Source: Corbicula japonica
Lineage: Eukaryota; Mollusca; Bivalvia; Venerida; Cyrenidae
Assembly: GCA_038501625.1 (NCBI GenBank)
Contig: JAZAYU010000007.1
Coordinates: 2,583,685 to 2,647,684 of the forward strand
Length of the DNA: 64,000 nt
Direction of reading: 5' to 3'
Positions within the stretch are counted from its first letter, which is position 1. Each line of letters starts with the position of its first letter. Under the pieces are notes generated by a model that had not been told where the DNA came from, ran no database searches, and was given only the letters and a program-made list of their open reading frames with translations. Positions 23,688-36,278 of this stretch are shown in pieces. The translations under genes and the position numbers were made by a program.

Positions 23688-23778
23688 ATCAGTCTCAAAT
23701 CTCAAGCATCTGATTATCTCAATGGAAACCAGTCGCCATTTATGCCATTCAAATGCTTGATATTTGAGACTGGTTTCG
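23688..23778. repeat. Inverted repeat (~29-bp arms)
   Basis: atcagtctcaaatctcaagc (left) and gcttgatatttgagactggt (right) are imperfect reverse complements around a ~30-bp spacer. The preceding cagggcccagcatcatg suggests a decayed MITE. A (cgtc)n-like stretch follows at 23815-23838. Confidence 0.5.
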
Positions 23779-24292
23779 TGATTAAGTTTTTATAACCCTC
23801 TCGCCAGTACGTCCGTACGTCCGTCCGTACGTCCCCCAAATATTGTAGCATCAACTCCTCATTAACTATTGGGCGGATTTCATTCAAACTTGAACAGATG
23901 ATCGTGCAGGATGTGCAGATTCGTACTATTATTATGGTCTAAAACACGTATTCACGTAATTGCAGGCAACCATTATACATAAGAACGCATTTGTGAGTGA
24001 CGCCCATTTCCGATTGGATCGTTCCTGTTGAAAACTGTATCAATCGTTAAAAAAGATTTTGTCTTGCTACCATTTTACCTCAGTTAAGGCCCTTTTTACA
24101 AATGTTGTTGTAGCAGTGGGGGAATCAGTTTCCGAGGATACATTCTAGTTTTGATATTTGGCCCAGATCATTTGGATCAGTAAGATCACGATGCACGTAC
24201 TTTAAATGCAAAAAAATCTAATGTGAAATAGTGTATTGATATGTTATCCATTATTTGTTCTTTATAAATACAGAAACTATTTACTACTATCA

Positions 24293-25600
24293 TTGTTCTT
24301 TTAAAGCTGAAAGACAAGATGTTAAGAGCACGGATAATTTAGTAGTAGTGCAAGAACTAGAGTAAGCAATAAATCTTGCTTTGTACGGTGTTTTATGCAT
24401 TTTAGGAAACCAATACATAGTAGGTACTTTGTTTTGTTTCTGCTCAATACTGATTCTAAATTTTGTAATTTGTAGAGTGTGTGCAGTAACAATATCACTC
24501 TCAGATGAAGAAGTCAGTATATAAGCATTAGTGCTGTTCAGTTCTTCAGTTTGAATATTATTATAGTGTATCCGTCACACTATAATTACATTATTAGAAG
24601 CCTTATCAGCAGGTGTTAAAACAAATCTGTTATAAAAGTCTTGAATTCCTTTTTTCAAATGACGAAAGTTAAAACGAAGCCGAGGTGGTAAGGCCAGACT
24701 TAAAATATTCTTTGTTTCCCCAACCCGACCCAGACAGATGAAGTATGGGTAGGTAGGTAGGTCAAAATATTTTTTATTTGAAAGTTTTTTGAAGAATGAT
24801 CCACATATAGAATAACTCCAAGGAGAATTACAAAACTATAAATTTTGAATATGTACCAAGTTTACATGATTAGAATTGTAGATGAATGCCTTTCTGCAAA
24901 AGACCAAGTAATCCGGATTCGTAATGAAACTGGTTACAAATAAATGCATTTTTCGTCTCCAGGTTTTAGTACCAAATAAAAAATATTATTTAGGTTTCGG
25001 CGATAAAATTTTTCGGGTCGCGCCGATTTTTTCGGGTCGGTCGTGGATGGGGAAACAAACAACATTTTATTTTAGGCCTAATAAAGCAATATTTTTTCAT
25101 AAAATGATATACGAGTGTCAATTATTTGGAATATGTGTTTTTTCCAGTTAGAAAGCGCATTAGGCTCATCATGTTCCCTTTTGCACCATTTATTGCAAAA
25201 TAAGTTTAAAGACTCAGCAATTTCTGCACGGCATGCATTGAAATCAGTTTTGGATGATATTCTATATTTGGGACCTTAAGAAATTAAATTACGAATTCTA
25301 GAGTCTTTGATTATATTAAGATCACCGGTAACAATATGACCGGCGGGCTTATAGCAATATTTAGAAGTTAAACACTCTCAAGATTTTGGTGTGTTTTCAA
25401 TGATCTGCAAATCCGAGGTAATTTTATTGTAATTAAAAATTGTATTTCTAGTTGGTTTGTTGTATTTATAACAAACCATAGGCGATTCAGTATTCTTAAA
25501 ATAAATAGGAACAGCCGATTGGACTGTTGTATCTTTAAATATACTAGGAAGGTCAATAAAATCTATTCCTTTATTTAAAAAAGAAAGATTTGCATAGGTT
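24293..25600 (-). pseudogene. Naiad-like Penelope element, 5' half (relic)
   Basis: Read on the minus strand, this is a diverged copy of the 35.45-36.2 kb sequence. It encodes FLNKGIDFIDLPSIF, then the linker region, KYNKPTRNTIFN, NTPKS, and continues toward YWFPKMHKTPYKARFIA. It ends near 24293, before the catalytic part. In-frame TGA stands at the first Cys of the linker CxC motif (tct-TGA-gag-tgt) and after VIIV (gtg-TGA-cgg), as in the other copies. An AAA-to-TAA change near 25277 is an ordinary inactivating mutation. A MITE (24692-25078) interrupts it. In PLEs of the Naiad type an N-terminal GIY-YIG nuclease precedes this linker. I do not see that domain here. Confidence 0.6.
24692..25078. 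mobile_element. 387-bp Harbinger-type MITE, TSD TAA
   Basis: It is inserted in the minus-strand Naiad relic, exactly between ...gtgg-TAA and TAA-taaagc. The uninterrupted copy at 35.80 kb shows the empty site. Ends are GGCC with imperfect TIRs that both contain tttgtttcccca and gaccc. A 3-bp TWA duplication with GGCC-type ends is characteristic of PIF/Harbinger elements. Confidence 0.8.
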
Positions 25601-26010
25601 TTGTCTGCCAACAAAACACATTCTTGGGGGAAAAGGCAGCTCGTTGCCTATTTGAGGCATTAATTTGTACTGTTGGGCGTCATTCAGGTGTCCAAAGAAT
25701 CCAGTGAAAGTACGTCTGATTAACCTGTGTTGTCAATCACAATCCGACTGTGAATGCAATCAAAATACCTATGTCCAGAATTAAACTGCTCTTGGTTCTG
25801 TACCAGCAGGTAAATTTCATGACTTGCTCCGTCAATAGAACCGACAGTCATTGGAATACGTCTAGATGCACCGCGTAAACTAAACTATTCTTGCAGAGAA
25901 GGCCAATGTAAACAACCATCCTAAACTCCGTCTTGGATAGACAAACACTGCCAAATTTCACGTTTTTCACATGAATCTGTTTCTGTTTGAGAGAATGCTA
26001 TTATTTTCAT
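25600..26010 (-). pseudogene. PIF/Harbinger-type DDE transposase relic
   Basis: The minus-strand translation shows RRIPMTVGSIDGASHEIY, then SGHRYFDCIHSRIVIDNTG, and after a frameshift GFFGHLNDAQQYKLMPQIG. This is the order of the DDE_Tnp_4/Harbinger catalytic domain (SIDG carries the first catalytic Asp, codon at 25831-25833). TAG stops (for example in LQE-stop-FSL) and frameshifts show it is dead. It joins the Naiad relic directly at about 25600. Confidence 0.6.
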
Positions 26011-26468
26011 GCACAAACAACAAAAGGAACAGCTGGACCCACCGGTGAACGAAGCGGCCGGTGACGTTAGAGATGCAATGGCGGCGTGAACCTTTCCGCA
26101 TCATCGACCGAGGGGACGGCGATGACTTTTGTCACAATTAAATAGAGAAACTCAAGAATTATATAATAACTTTATGAAAACAAACATGCCAAAAGTACTC
26201 CGAGAGATAGGAATTTCTAGTTCCGAAGAATAAGAATAGAAGAATTATTGTAATGAACTCATAAGAAAACTTTGTTTGGCCTTGTTTTAGTTTATAAAAA
26301 TGTGTTTGAAACAACCCCCGATTTTTATTGTTTCCTTTCTCAAACCTCGATCTCCGTTCTCCGTGACACATGTTTAATACGATTATAATATTATCATTAG
26401 AAATATGCATGCAACAACTAATTTTCAACCTCATCTGACATTACTAGTATGTTACCTCCATTGTCAAG

Positions 26469-26589
26469 CACAGGGAATCGGCACATAACTTTTTTTTCTA
26501 ATCCTTCGAATCTATGTTATAATAATAACCTATTATTATAACATAGATTCGAAGGATTAGAAATAAAAGTTATGTGCCGATTCCCTGTG
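26469..26589. mobile_element. 121-bp near-perfect palindrome, 8-bp TSD
   Basis: The 59-bp arms (26469-26527 and 26531-26589) match with one mismatch around a 3-nt loop. The ends are CACAGGGAATCGG and its complement. TTGTCAAG flanks both sides (26461-26468 and 26590-26597). Eight-base duplications are typical of hAT superfamily insertion. This looks like a young foldback MITE. Confidence 0.85.
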
Positions 26590-26597
26590 TTGTCAAG

Positions 26598-27248
26598 CAC
26601 CCTCGTTATTTCCAAAATGTGTAGTAAGCATAATATTTTTCTTTTGTATCTTGAAGTTCCTAAAATTAAATTAACAAGGCTATACAGTTTCTGATTTTCA
26701 ATTGAAATGAACTTGAATGTAGACGCAATAATGGGATCTTTAACATAAAGTCAAAAGGAATAACGCATACAGGCGTTCACTACAGTGAGCACCAAGAGTA
26801 CAAGTAACTCGCTTACCTCCCTTGAAATAATGACGTAACAGTTGAAGATGCTCGATAGTAAATGGAATAATGAAGGTATTGGCAGGAAAATGCTTCTTGA
26901 TTATGGGGTGAAAAAAGAAACGCAATAGAAGAATATGACATGTATGTTAATTATATTTCCGTAGGTTTGTTTAATTTTATTTACGCAACTTGCTATATTT
27001 CTTTCTATTTAAGTAAGAAATGCGTTACATGTTGAAACACTGTAAATACTTAACAACGGCTCTCTACGACATTGTCACGCTTGAAACACTTTTATTAACA
27101 CTTTTTTACGTTTGCTGCTTTTAGCAACCGCATGTTTAGAGGAATTTCAGCGTCAAAACATTAAGCTAAGCTAATTATTGTACTAATTGGATGACGTCAA
27201 ATCTTGTCAATACTTTGACGTCGTTTTTCTTCATGACGTCATTTTGAC
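26598..27248. other. AT-rich spacer with CRE-like TGACGTCA motifs
   Basis: Copies of tgacgtca or near matches lie near 27193, 27217 and 27234, just before the duplication breakpoint. There is no gene evidence. Confidence 0.4.
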
Positions 27249-29796
27249 CAGAAGGTCAAAAATCTCACGACACGGCTCATATGTGTTTATATAGTATTGC
27301 ATTCATTTCTAGAATATTGACATCTTCAGATAATTTTGCGAACGTTATAAATCATGCTTCCTGTGTTGACAATTTCTAAAAATAGTAGTCGGAGGAAAAC
27401 CGCTTCAACATATGTACGGTATCTGCGGTCCATCATCAGACCTAACATTTTGTCAGACCTGACTTTAGCGAGATTGGAAATGTTTATAAGTATATTCAAA
27501 AACAACGATTTTCTCGAAAAAATAAACAAGGTATAAATCGGAAATTTCAGGGATCCAACGCGACAGTGTCGTTTTCGTGCGGTGATATTGATAGTGAATG
27601 GAGTCCTGAATTTTATCTACAGCGATATATGATTAGATTCATACAAAAAGTAAACAAAAAGTTAAAAAGATTACAAAACAAATACGGCTCATTTATCATG
27701 AATCGAACACTAAAAGTAAGATATGGACGGAAAGAGAACATATTCTCTACACAACAAAATTAAATATCGGATGGCAGACAATAAAGTTGTATGCAAATAA
27801 GTGACCGGCGTGATGATTCCAGAAGGGGGCGCGTTTACGGTGATTTACGTGACTTCAGAGGAAAACAGACGTTGCTATGCGACGCGGGACGTCAAACTCT
27901 ATCAACCTGACAAATTTCAAAATGATCGGAAAACTTTTATATTTTACCGTCAAAGGTATCGAGCCACCATAAATCGTCAAACTTCGCCTAATTTCGGTAC
28001 ATTCCTGAATTAAATAATCTCCAAATAATAAATATTGAAAATATTCGTTAAACGAAACTTTCGCATAAAACATAATTATGTAACTGTTTATTTAAGTTCC
28101 AACAGCATTTTGTGGTGACTATTCTTACAAAATAGTTGATTTTTTTATTGAAATTTCCTCAATAAAACGATGAAATTACAGAAAATGTAATCCTCCATTT
28201 TGCTTATAGACAATAAACTACGACCTTGACCGTAATTGTTGTCAAAATGAAAGCCCGTGGTTAATGCGAACGTTTCAAGAAAAATGTGACTTCAAAGCGG
28301 AAGGCAGTTCAATCGAATATTCCCATTTATCATAATGATACAAGTGGTCATTTATGTACTGAACCAGAGTGTGAATGCAAGCCAATGTTTGCGAAAATGT
28401 GTCAAGATCGGATTGGAAAGTTGGTCGGCGAATTGTTGAACTTGACGTGCTACTTCTCGGGCTGAAATGTTGTAAATTCTGCCGCCTTGGGACAGTTCCA
28501 TGGACTCTTTATAGTACTGTTGGTGAGCTCCAGAGAGGACTTTGTTATTTATATTTTTTATTTATACGTGAGTGCAAGTCAGTATCCTACCCTTCGAGAA
28601 AACCCATCGCCTGGAGAAGACAAAAGAAAATTTCCGGCTTTGTTGCCAATACCAAGCTTAGAACTGGTATGTATAAAAATTATGCAAATGGTGTTTGCAT
28701 GTGTAAAACTTAATTATATGAGTTAAATTTATTTTGCTGATACAAATCCATAAAATGGTATGCTATGTGTCTTAATTTCCCTACTCCTCCCAATTATATC
28801 AGTATAGGGACAAACAGAGGTTTCCAGTTTTAACTAAGTCTTTCAATTATGAAACTACATGTATGAAACCGATAAACAAAAAACTATTAGTGCAGACTTT
28901 TTTTCCATAATAAAGCTATATTCACCATGCACATAGATATACTGTACTTCTTTGATGTTTTGTGACTGCATAGTTTGGTTATTATGGTTTATAATGTTTC
29001 AGTTCGTGATGGAATCCTTCAGATAACACAGGTGGCTGCAACCGAGACGAGAGGCGTTAAGTCTATTGATGTGTATGTTCAGCTGAGAAAACCAATTTCG
29101 AAAAGCACAACAAGTTACGGGGATAAAAATGGTTTTCAACACTGTGCGGGTCAAAGGGAACAATGTTGATGCCCGTCCAGTATGCGAAGCCCTGAAATCT
29201 TTCAGTGATCGGCTGGAATCATTTAACAACATTAACGAATATTTCTGGCATAAATCTTAAGCATTTGAAATGCATCTTTCAGTGTAAAAGTCAAAGACTC
29301 AGAAACAGTTTCATAATGAAGAATTGTGAAAGTAAGCTGCAAGCGAGATACACAAAAAGGGCATTAGATGCCGTAGTTCCTGCCCTTGCAAATATTTGTC
29401 AAAGAAATAGCATGTGTACAAGTATTTCTGCCCATTTTAGATAAATTGTATTTGTTTCATTAAGTGAAGTTCCAAAATGAGATATTATAGGGGACAGTCA
29501 CAGGTGGTCACACATTTTTAAAAGACTTGAGAGCTCTTCCAGCCCAACAATACATTGAAAATGTTATTGTAATTAAAAGTGACAGTTATATTGCTTCGTT
29601 GGAATGTTTGAAACTCAGAATTTTAAAATTTGTTCATTTTCTAAAGCATGTTTTATTGTTTGGTGCATATATACATGTATTTTTGTTTATCTTATAAAGA
29701 AAAGTGGCAGACATAACTTTGGAGGGTTGTGAATCATGCCGTGATATATTGTAAAATCTACATAGTAAAAATAGCCATTCAAAAATTGCCCAACAT
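27249..29796. other. Duplicated unit, unassigned left part
   Basis: There are several open frames of 60-112 codons on both strands, for example 27354-27536, 27566-27763 and 28375-28713. None resembles a family I know, none is linked by convincing splice sites, and their identity in copy 2 only reflects the duplication. A host gene with small exons cannot be excluded. Confidence 0.3.
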
Positions 29797-30028
29797 TGTT
29801 TGAGCCGATGGGTGGGTTGGAGTTATTTCACCAAGACAACTTGTACTTGTTTTGTGATACGAGAACCTGTTAGGGCAAGTGTGAAGTTGGTGCACCATAG
29901 AACCTGGTTTAAACCTCCAGTGCCAATTTGTTTTGCCACTGACCGTTCCAAGGCGGTATCCCCAAAGGTTTTCTTCTTCGTTAATTGTCTGTGGCGTCAT
30001 ATTTGAATTGACATACCTATAAAAACAT

Positions 30029-30077
<49 letters not shown>

Positions 30078-30150
30078 CTCTTCCTCTCCTTTTTTGCTGC
30101 GTGGGGAGGCTGTGTTTTGTGAGTGTGGCGATTCCAAATATGCATATATT
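29797..30150 (+). repeat. R1 dispersed repeat with (CT)n tract
   Basis: R1 landmarks are in order: gggtgggttggagttatttc, caccaagacaac, gtgcaccatagaacctggtt, gccactgaccgttccaaggc, ggggaggctgtg and gcatatatta. A pure CT tract of 45 nt occupies 30030-30074. The partner copy has 35 nt. Confidence 0.8.
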
Positions 30151-33100
30151 ACTTTTTTGCTAGATATTTTAGGTGATATAGTAGATAATTTCTGTGTATT
30201 TTATTTGCATGGACTGTCACGATTACTTTTTATAAATATCTTTGAAAATGTGGAGTACATTGCCAGAAATTCTAAAAAGATAATTCTCGTGTAAAAAGTG
30301 ACGAAGTATTTTTACGTATATAAACTGTATTGTAAACAGTTACATTTTTTCCTGATAAAATGATACATAATTTACAATTTGACATCATATGTGCTATGAT
30401 TAAAAAGAATTTGTAAAAAAATAAAATACTTTTTACCAGTTCCTGGTTGGCATATTTTTGGCAATGTTGCACAATGACACCCGGAAATGTACAAATAGCC
30501 AGAAAGTTTTTAAATTTTGAAGTCTGGAATTAGTTTTTCGAGATTTTAAAGGAATTCCTGTATACTGTCACTGAAGTTTTTCACCAATATTATATATTTT
30601 TTAATCACTCATGATATGAACGAGTTTGTACTAAGAACAATTATATCTGCAGTGAATTAATGCTTTTTCGCATAGAAATTTGTGCAAAAACTTTAAAAAA
30701 AAAAAACTTTTTTTGAAATCACGTACCATTGAAGTGTTCAATACAAAAAAGACCAGCCGGGAAATAAAAAAAAATGTGCAAATGAAAAAAGTACACGGTA
30801 AAAATTTGTTGAAATGTGTATTTCAATTAGATAATGCAAATACATCACGAATATTGCAAGTTTATGTAAGCATCAAATTATTCCCATTAGGGGGAGACTT
30901 CCTTGAACACAGTAATAAAAGCTAATTGTAGGCGTTGTGTTGCAGTGTTCGCATGATACTTATTTTAAATTAATACACTAAATGGGGACCGGCGTAAGAA
31001 AATGCATAAGAAAAATAAAAAGGAGACTATGACTTATTTATCGATAAACAGAAAAGTCTACGACCCTTGATAATGGTTTCGTAACCGGATATTTTAAAAG
31101 GCGTGTAAGTTAGAAAAGTGGACCGCCAAAGCATGCGTCATGCTGTACACGGAATAGTTTCATAAAATCCAGTTAAATCTTACTTCAACAGCAGGCTTAA
31201 CAACGTCATTACTGCAGTAAAGTCGAAAGCACCTCTAATACATGGATAATAGTTTAAATAATACAGGATTCAAGAACTACCGGCGTGCAATCACCCTGAG
31301 TTTTCTAATCTTGTGCCGCTCTCTTTAAAGACATATTTAATAAATACCAGGTTATTTATGTGCAGTTAATTCATTCTTTGATAGAAACTTTTTACCTTTT
31401 CAATCATTATCACGTAACAATTTCCTTTAATAAGCGATAATTTTGTTAATGTCTTAAAGCCCCAGCCCTAAATTTAAGTAAGAAAATACTATTGAAAAAT
31501 CATATTTGTCCATAAAGACTCCAATATATAAACTCTCTAACAGAACACAAAAGGTCCGATCGAATTCTTTCTTATAGACGGGATTTTCAATGATATTGTT
31601 AAATTATCGTTAACGAACATTTAAGAAGCTAAATATAGTGGAGGTATATTTAGAACCGATTTTTGACGAAGAGACCACTTCATGCGCGATCTCGATTTCT
31701 GTGACGTTTCCGTAATCCTACTTTCGCTTTTAGACGCGCAGACCAAATTTATTTTAGTAAATTAAAATTTTATTAGCCCGAACTAATGCTGCAAATGTGT
31801 GCCTATAGTTCCAAATACATGTAATATTTCATACAAGAGCGGGTTATATTGAAGTAATGCCGCTAAAAAAGACAAAAAAAAATCTGAAATGAGCAACTAT
31901 TTTCACAAATTGGCAAGTTACAGAGTGAATGCATTTACACAATAATTAAAAAGAAAAAATAAACACATACGTGAAGTAGTTCTTTTCGTTATCAATTAGG
32001 CAAAAAAGATATGAAATTAAGTAAACAAATGTGACAACATAAAAACAAAAAACGATAGTTCAAAATAACCGATTGGTGAGCATATAGTTCGATTAAATAT
32101 AGCCAAATCTATTTGTAGGTACTTTTATATTATTTTTTCAATTGTCGTATATATACGTGCTATTTTTAAATGAACGTCAACTTATGATGCTCATATATGA
32201 ATGCTACGGCCACATAGAACAGAATACTTTGAGACAACGCTGTTTCTCCGACAAACGGCGAACCCATTATTTTTATAGTATAGATAAAGATTCACGGGGA
32301 CGAACAAGGCTTATCTTGATTTTTCTTATATTGTCAAAGTCATAATATTTGTATGAATATGATTGTGTTGAATTAATATTTTACTAAAAAGTAATATGAA
32401 CTAAGGTACTCCTCTCTTGGAAGCAAAGGATATCGTAAGTTTAACAGTAAAACAAAGAAACACGTCATCCGTTGTTGTTTTACTTTTGGACCAAAACTGG
32501 TCAAGGTTGTAAGATCTAACACAATATACTAATGAGATGAATTCTTCTGTGAAGTTTGGAAGAATCCTGTGAGAAGTTGATTACACCAGTTTGCCTGTAA
32601 ACCCTTAGTTAAACAGCACCAAACTGTGATCAAAACGCAAGGCTGACTAATGGTAACCAGTATAAATATAGACTCATAAAAATCTGGTAAACAAGGTAGT
32701 TTGTAAAACATGATTCCACAATACCTAAAATTTTGACTTGGAATATGGCGACACCAATGACATAGCAAGTAGCAAAGCTTGTCATATTCTTTGAATATTC
32801 AAGCTTGAAATCAACAAACAAATTTTTGGGTCCGAGGACTTTAGATAATACTATTAGTGACAGTAGAGCAATGTATTTTCCGAATAGAATGAAACATTCA
32901 AATTAGTCATTGAACAGAAAAGCAAATGCTGAAGGAGTGTATTACTATTTTCTATGGATCCATTTAACAGCAAATTACATTCATAACAAATTATACTGAT
33001 GGTGTTGTTCAGTTACTGTTCGTCAATGAGGTCTAAAAACGTTTTTGTATTATTTAATATCACGATCACACAGTATAATTGTATAGACAATACTTTTTCT

Positions 33101-35447
33101 TGTCCATTGACATACACTTCCCAAGCAGCACCTTCTATTGCAGGAATTAGTGGTGGAAGTAATATATATGTAGGCTGTATGCTTCCTCTACTGTCTAGAA
33201 CAGTTAATCAAATCTCCCCATAGCATTCCTAGTGAAGCTGTTTTCCAGAAATATTAAATTCAACAGCCAATTAATCTATCTTTAAGAATAATTTTATATC
33301 TTATTGCTTTTATAAATGTATTTGTTGACAGTCAAAATTGATTTAAAATATTTAGACACAAAAATAAAATTTGTCAAATTCATTGATTTTGTATGTTCTG
33401 ATTATTACTTCAGGTATCCTGACTCTTGACTTACTCTATGGAGACTCTTTTTATCACATGGACAACAGTATAGTTCCACGTCAGCCGAACGTTTTTGGTA
33501 ACTGATCTGGATCTGAACTGGTAGCTTCTTGGTCAGAAATAGCCTCATGAATCTAAACTTAAACAGTGTAGATCCTGCTTAGACTGCACAGATTAGCCTG
33601 CTGACCTGAATATACATTGGTCACTCATGTGATAAAGGGTCTATTCATGAAGTAAAATGTTAAAAAACTAACATAGTAACTTATATTCATGCGCCCGTAA
33701 GTTCAGTGTGATGTCTATTACACATTCATGCAGCTATAATACATGAAAAAAATATGCAAACCTTGTATCTGTTTACTATGGTAATGTTCATACATTGTAT
33801 TCTGTGCCATAGCTGTCTAACAATTCTGCATAAGTATTGACTGTATAGCCTTCATATGCTTGGTGATACACATCTCTAAAAATAAATGTTTTATTTTAAA
33901 TCTTCTCTGATAACTAGTAAGTCAGTTACACAGTACCTTTTGTGGCTTATGAATGTACAATTAAATTACTGTTGAAGTTAACAGTGAACAATTCATACTG
34001 TTGCCATAATTTATTTATTACATGTAGGGTATTCTTATAAAAATCACAAAATGAAGATGGTATTGATGAAAGATTTCATGCCGTCTTTAATTCCTACAAA
34101 AGATTAGCATAACACCAGAGTCTTATCACATTTTAAAGGCCACAAAAAGATGTGCCAGCTGATCTAAATCTACAACTCTGCCATCTGATCTGGATTTACA
34201 TGGGTTCACCATGTGGTAAAAATGTGTGTCCATGAAGTAGGTCAAGTTATTAACTGTGAAAACTGAAAAAGCTTAATTTTTATTTTAAACAAAACTGAAC
34301 AAGATAATGAGATTAACCCACTAAATAAAAGGATTTAATAAGTGACATTAGGGACCCAACATGTATGTACAAAAAGGTCCACAGAAAAACTTGGTGGTGT
34401 TTGATCCAGTGTATTCCAAAAATTCGGCATGTTCAGGTGATGGTGTGGGAACATGCCAGAGATTTTGGTACACCATAGTCATGTAAAAGAAGGGCGAATT
34501 CTGCGCCGTTTGTACTGTATATTGAGGGTAAATTAAAAACAATTACCTCTCCAGTAGTCTTCTTTATCTCCTTTTCCAGTTTCATGTTTTTTAACTAGAT
34601 TTGTCACGCATCTTTCATATGATAACTTCAAACTGAAATACAAATTACAAATAAAACAAATTTATAAACAATATTATTTGGAAAATGAATGCACATACTT
34701 TCCATGGACTTGCGGTAATTTATTTTCTAAGTGAGCGATCATAAGATTATTTTTACACTCAAACATCTGTACCCAGGCATGTATACAAAAGCTCGACACT
34801 AACTATTAAACTGTGAAAAATAAATAAATTTTCAAATACCAATTAATTTATGGCCAAACGGCTTCACCATGCAACGCATTTGAACATGTAACAGTTACTT
34901 GTTTGACAGAGCAATTATACCTAAAATCTGAAATAGATATTTAGTGGTAAACACGGCTTCGCCGTGCTTCCTATTTAAATCATTCTACACTATACCGCAT
35001 GCTGTATGTTATATCTGAGAACCTTGGGGTTCGAGTCCTGATCAAGAATACGTATCTTTAATGCCATTTGATGGTCAGATTACATTTGAACAGTTCTGTC
35101 CAGTCTACAGTGTCCAGAGTTAATTTAACGCAATACCGTATCGCTTTCCCACACCAAACTTAAACGAAAGCAATTGATATAATTATCTAAACTGCAATGT
35201 TAAACTTACTGTTCGTGTTGATAACTGCAGAATAAAACGTCATAAATTTCCAATGTTTAGAATGCTGGATAAACCGGTGTAAATGTCACTTTGTTACACT
35301 GTATTTAAATTAACCCAAACCTATTTACTACCGTAAAACGCATCGCTACGGTGGAGTCTACTGTTAGACCCTAACTCTGTGACTATATAAGGTTTTAATC
35401 AATGAAGAAACTTATTTTCCCTCATTTTTTGGCGAGTTAAATCTTTA
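30151..35447. other. Duplicated unit, AT-rich middle part
   Basis: No gene is recognised in about 5.3 kb. Short frames such as 32142-32345 (+), 32630-32821 (-) and 32999-33223 (+) have no recognised homologue. A B-box-like GGTTCGAGTCC at 35028-35038 suggests a tRNA-derived SINE remnant, but no tRNA folds around it. Confidence 0.4.
34952..34966. other. Small hairpin CACGGC-TTC-GCCGTG
   Basis: A perfect 6-bp stem closes on TTC. On the minus strand this is GCGAAGC, the same stable mini-hairpin core as at 5776. It is repeated at 46630-46644 in copy 2. Confidence 0.7.
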
Positions 35448-36278
35448 TATACAATTAAATTACCTCTGATTTACAGATCATTGATAATACACCAAAATCT
35501 TGAGAGTGTTTAACTTCTAAATATTGCTATAAGCCTGTCGGTCATATTGTTACCGGTGATCTTAATGTAATCAAAGATTCTAGAATTCGTAATTTAATTT
35601 CTAAAGGTCCCAAATATAGAATTCCATCCAAAATTGATTTTAATGCATGTCGTGCAGAAATTGCTGAGTCTTTAAACCTATTTTGCGATAAATGGTGCAA
35701 AAGAGAACATGCTGAGCCTAATGCACTTTCTAACTGGAAAAAAACACATATTCCAAATAATTGACACTCGTATATCATTTTATGAAAGAAACATTGCTTT
35801 ATTACCACCTCGACCTCGTTTTAACTTTCGTCATTTGAAAATAGGAATTCAAGACTTTCATAACAGATTTGTTTTAACGCCTGCTGATAAGGCTTCTTAT
35901 AATGTAATAATAGTGTGACGGGTACACTATATTGATATTCAAACTGAAGAACTGAACATCACTAATGCTTATGTACTGACTTCTTCATCTGAGAGTGATA
36001 TTGTTACTGCACACACTCTACAAATTAAAAAATTTTGAATCAGTATTGAGCCGAAACAAGACAAAGGACCTACTATGTATTGGTTGCCTAAAATGCATAA
36101 AACACCGTACAAAGCAAGATTTATTGCTAACTCTAGTTCTTGCACTACTACTAAATTATCCGTGCTCTTAACTTCTTGTCTTACAGCTATTTAAGAACAT
36201 GTAATTAGGTATTGCGATAAGGTTGTTGAAACTTCTGGCAAAAATTTATTTTGATCGATTAAAAATTCAAACGACGTT

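Noticed and set aside
30001..30080. CT tract as a promoter element
   Set aside because: It lies inside an R1 copy at the position where other R1 copies have an interrupted CT-rich stretch. Its length change is typical microsatellite slippage.
35028..35038. tRNA gene suggested by GGTTCGAGTCC
   Set aside because: The T-stem has a mismatch and no acceptor-stem partner or A box at the right distance was found. At best it is a SINE remnant.
36036..36254. In-frame TGA 36036, TAA 36192 and TGA 36252 as recoded codons
   Set aside because: The first two are AGA and AAA in the 24-25 kb copy, and the third sits where Trp is expected. They look like ordinary decay, unlike the two shared TGA sites.
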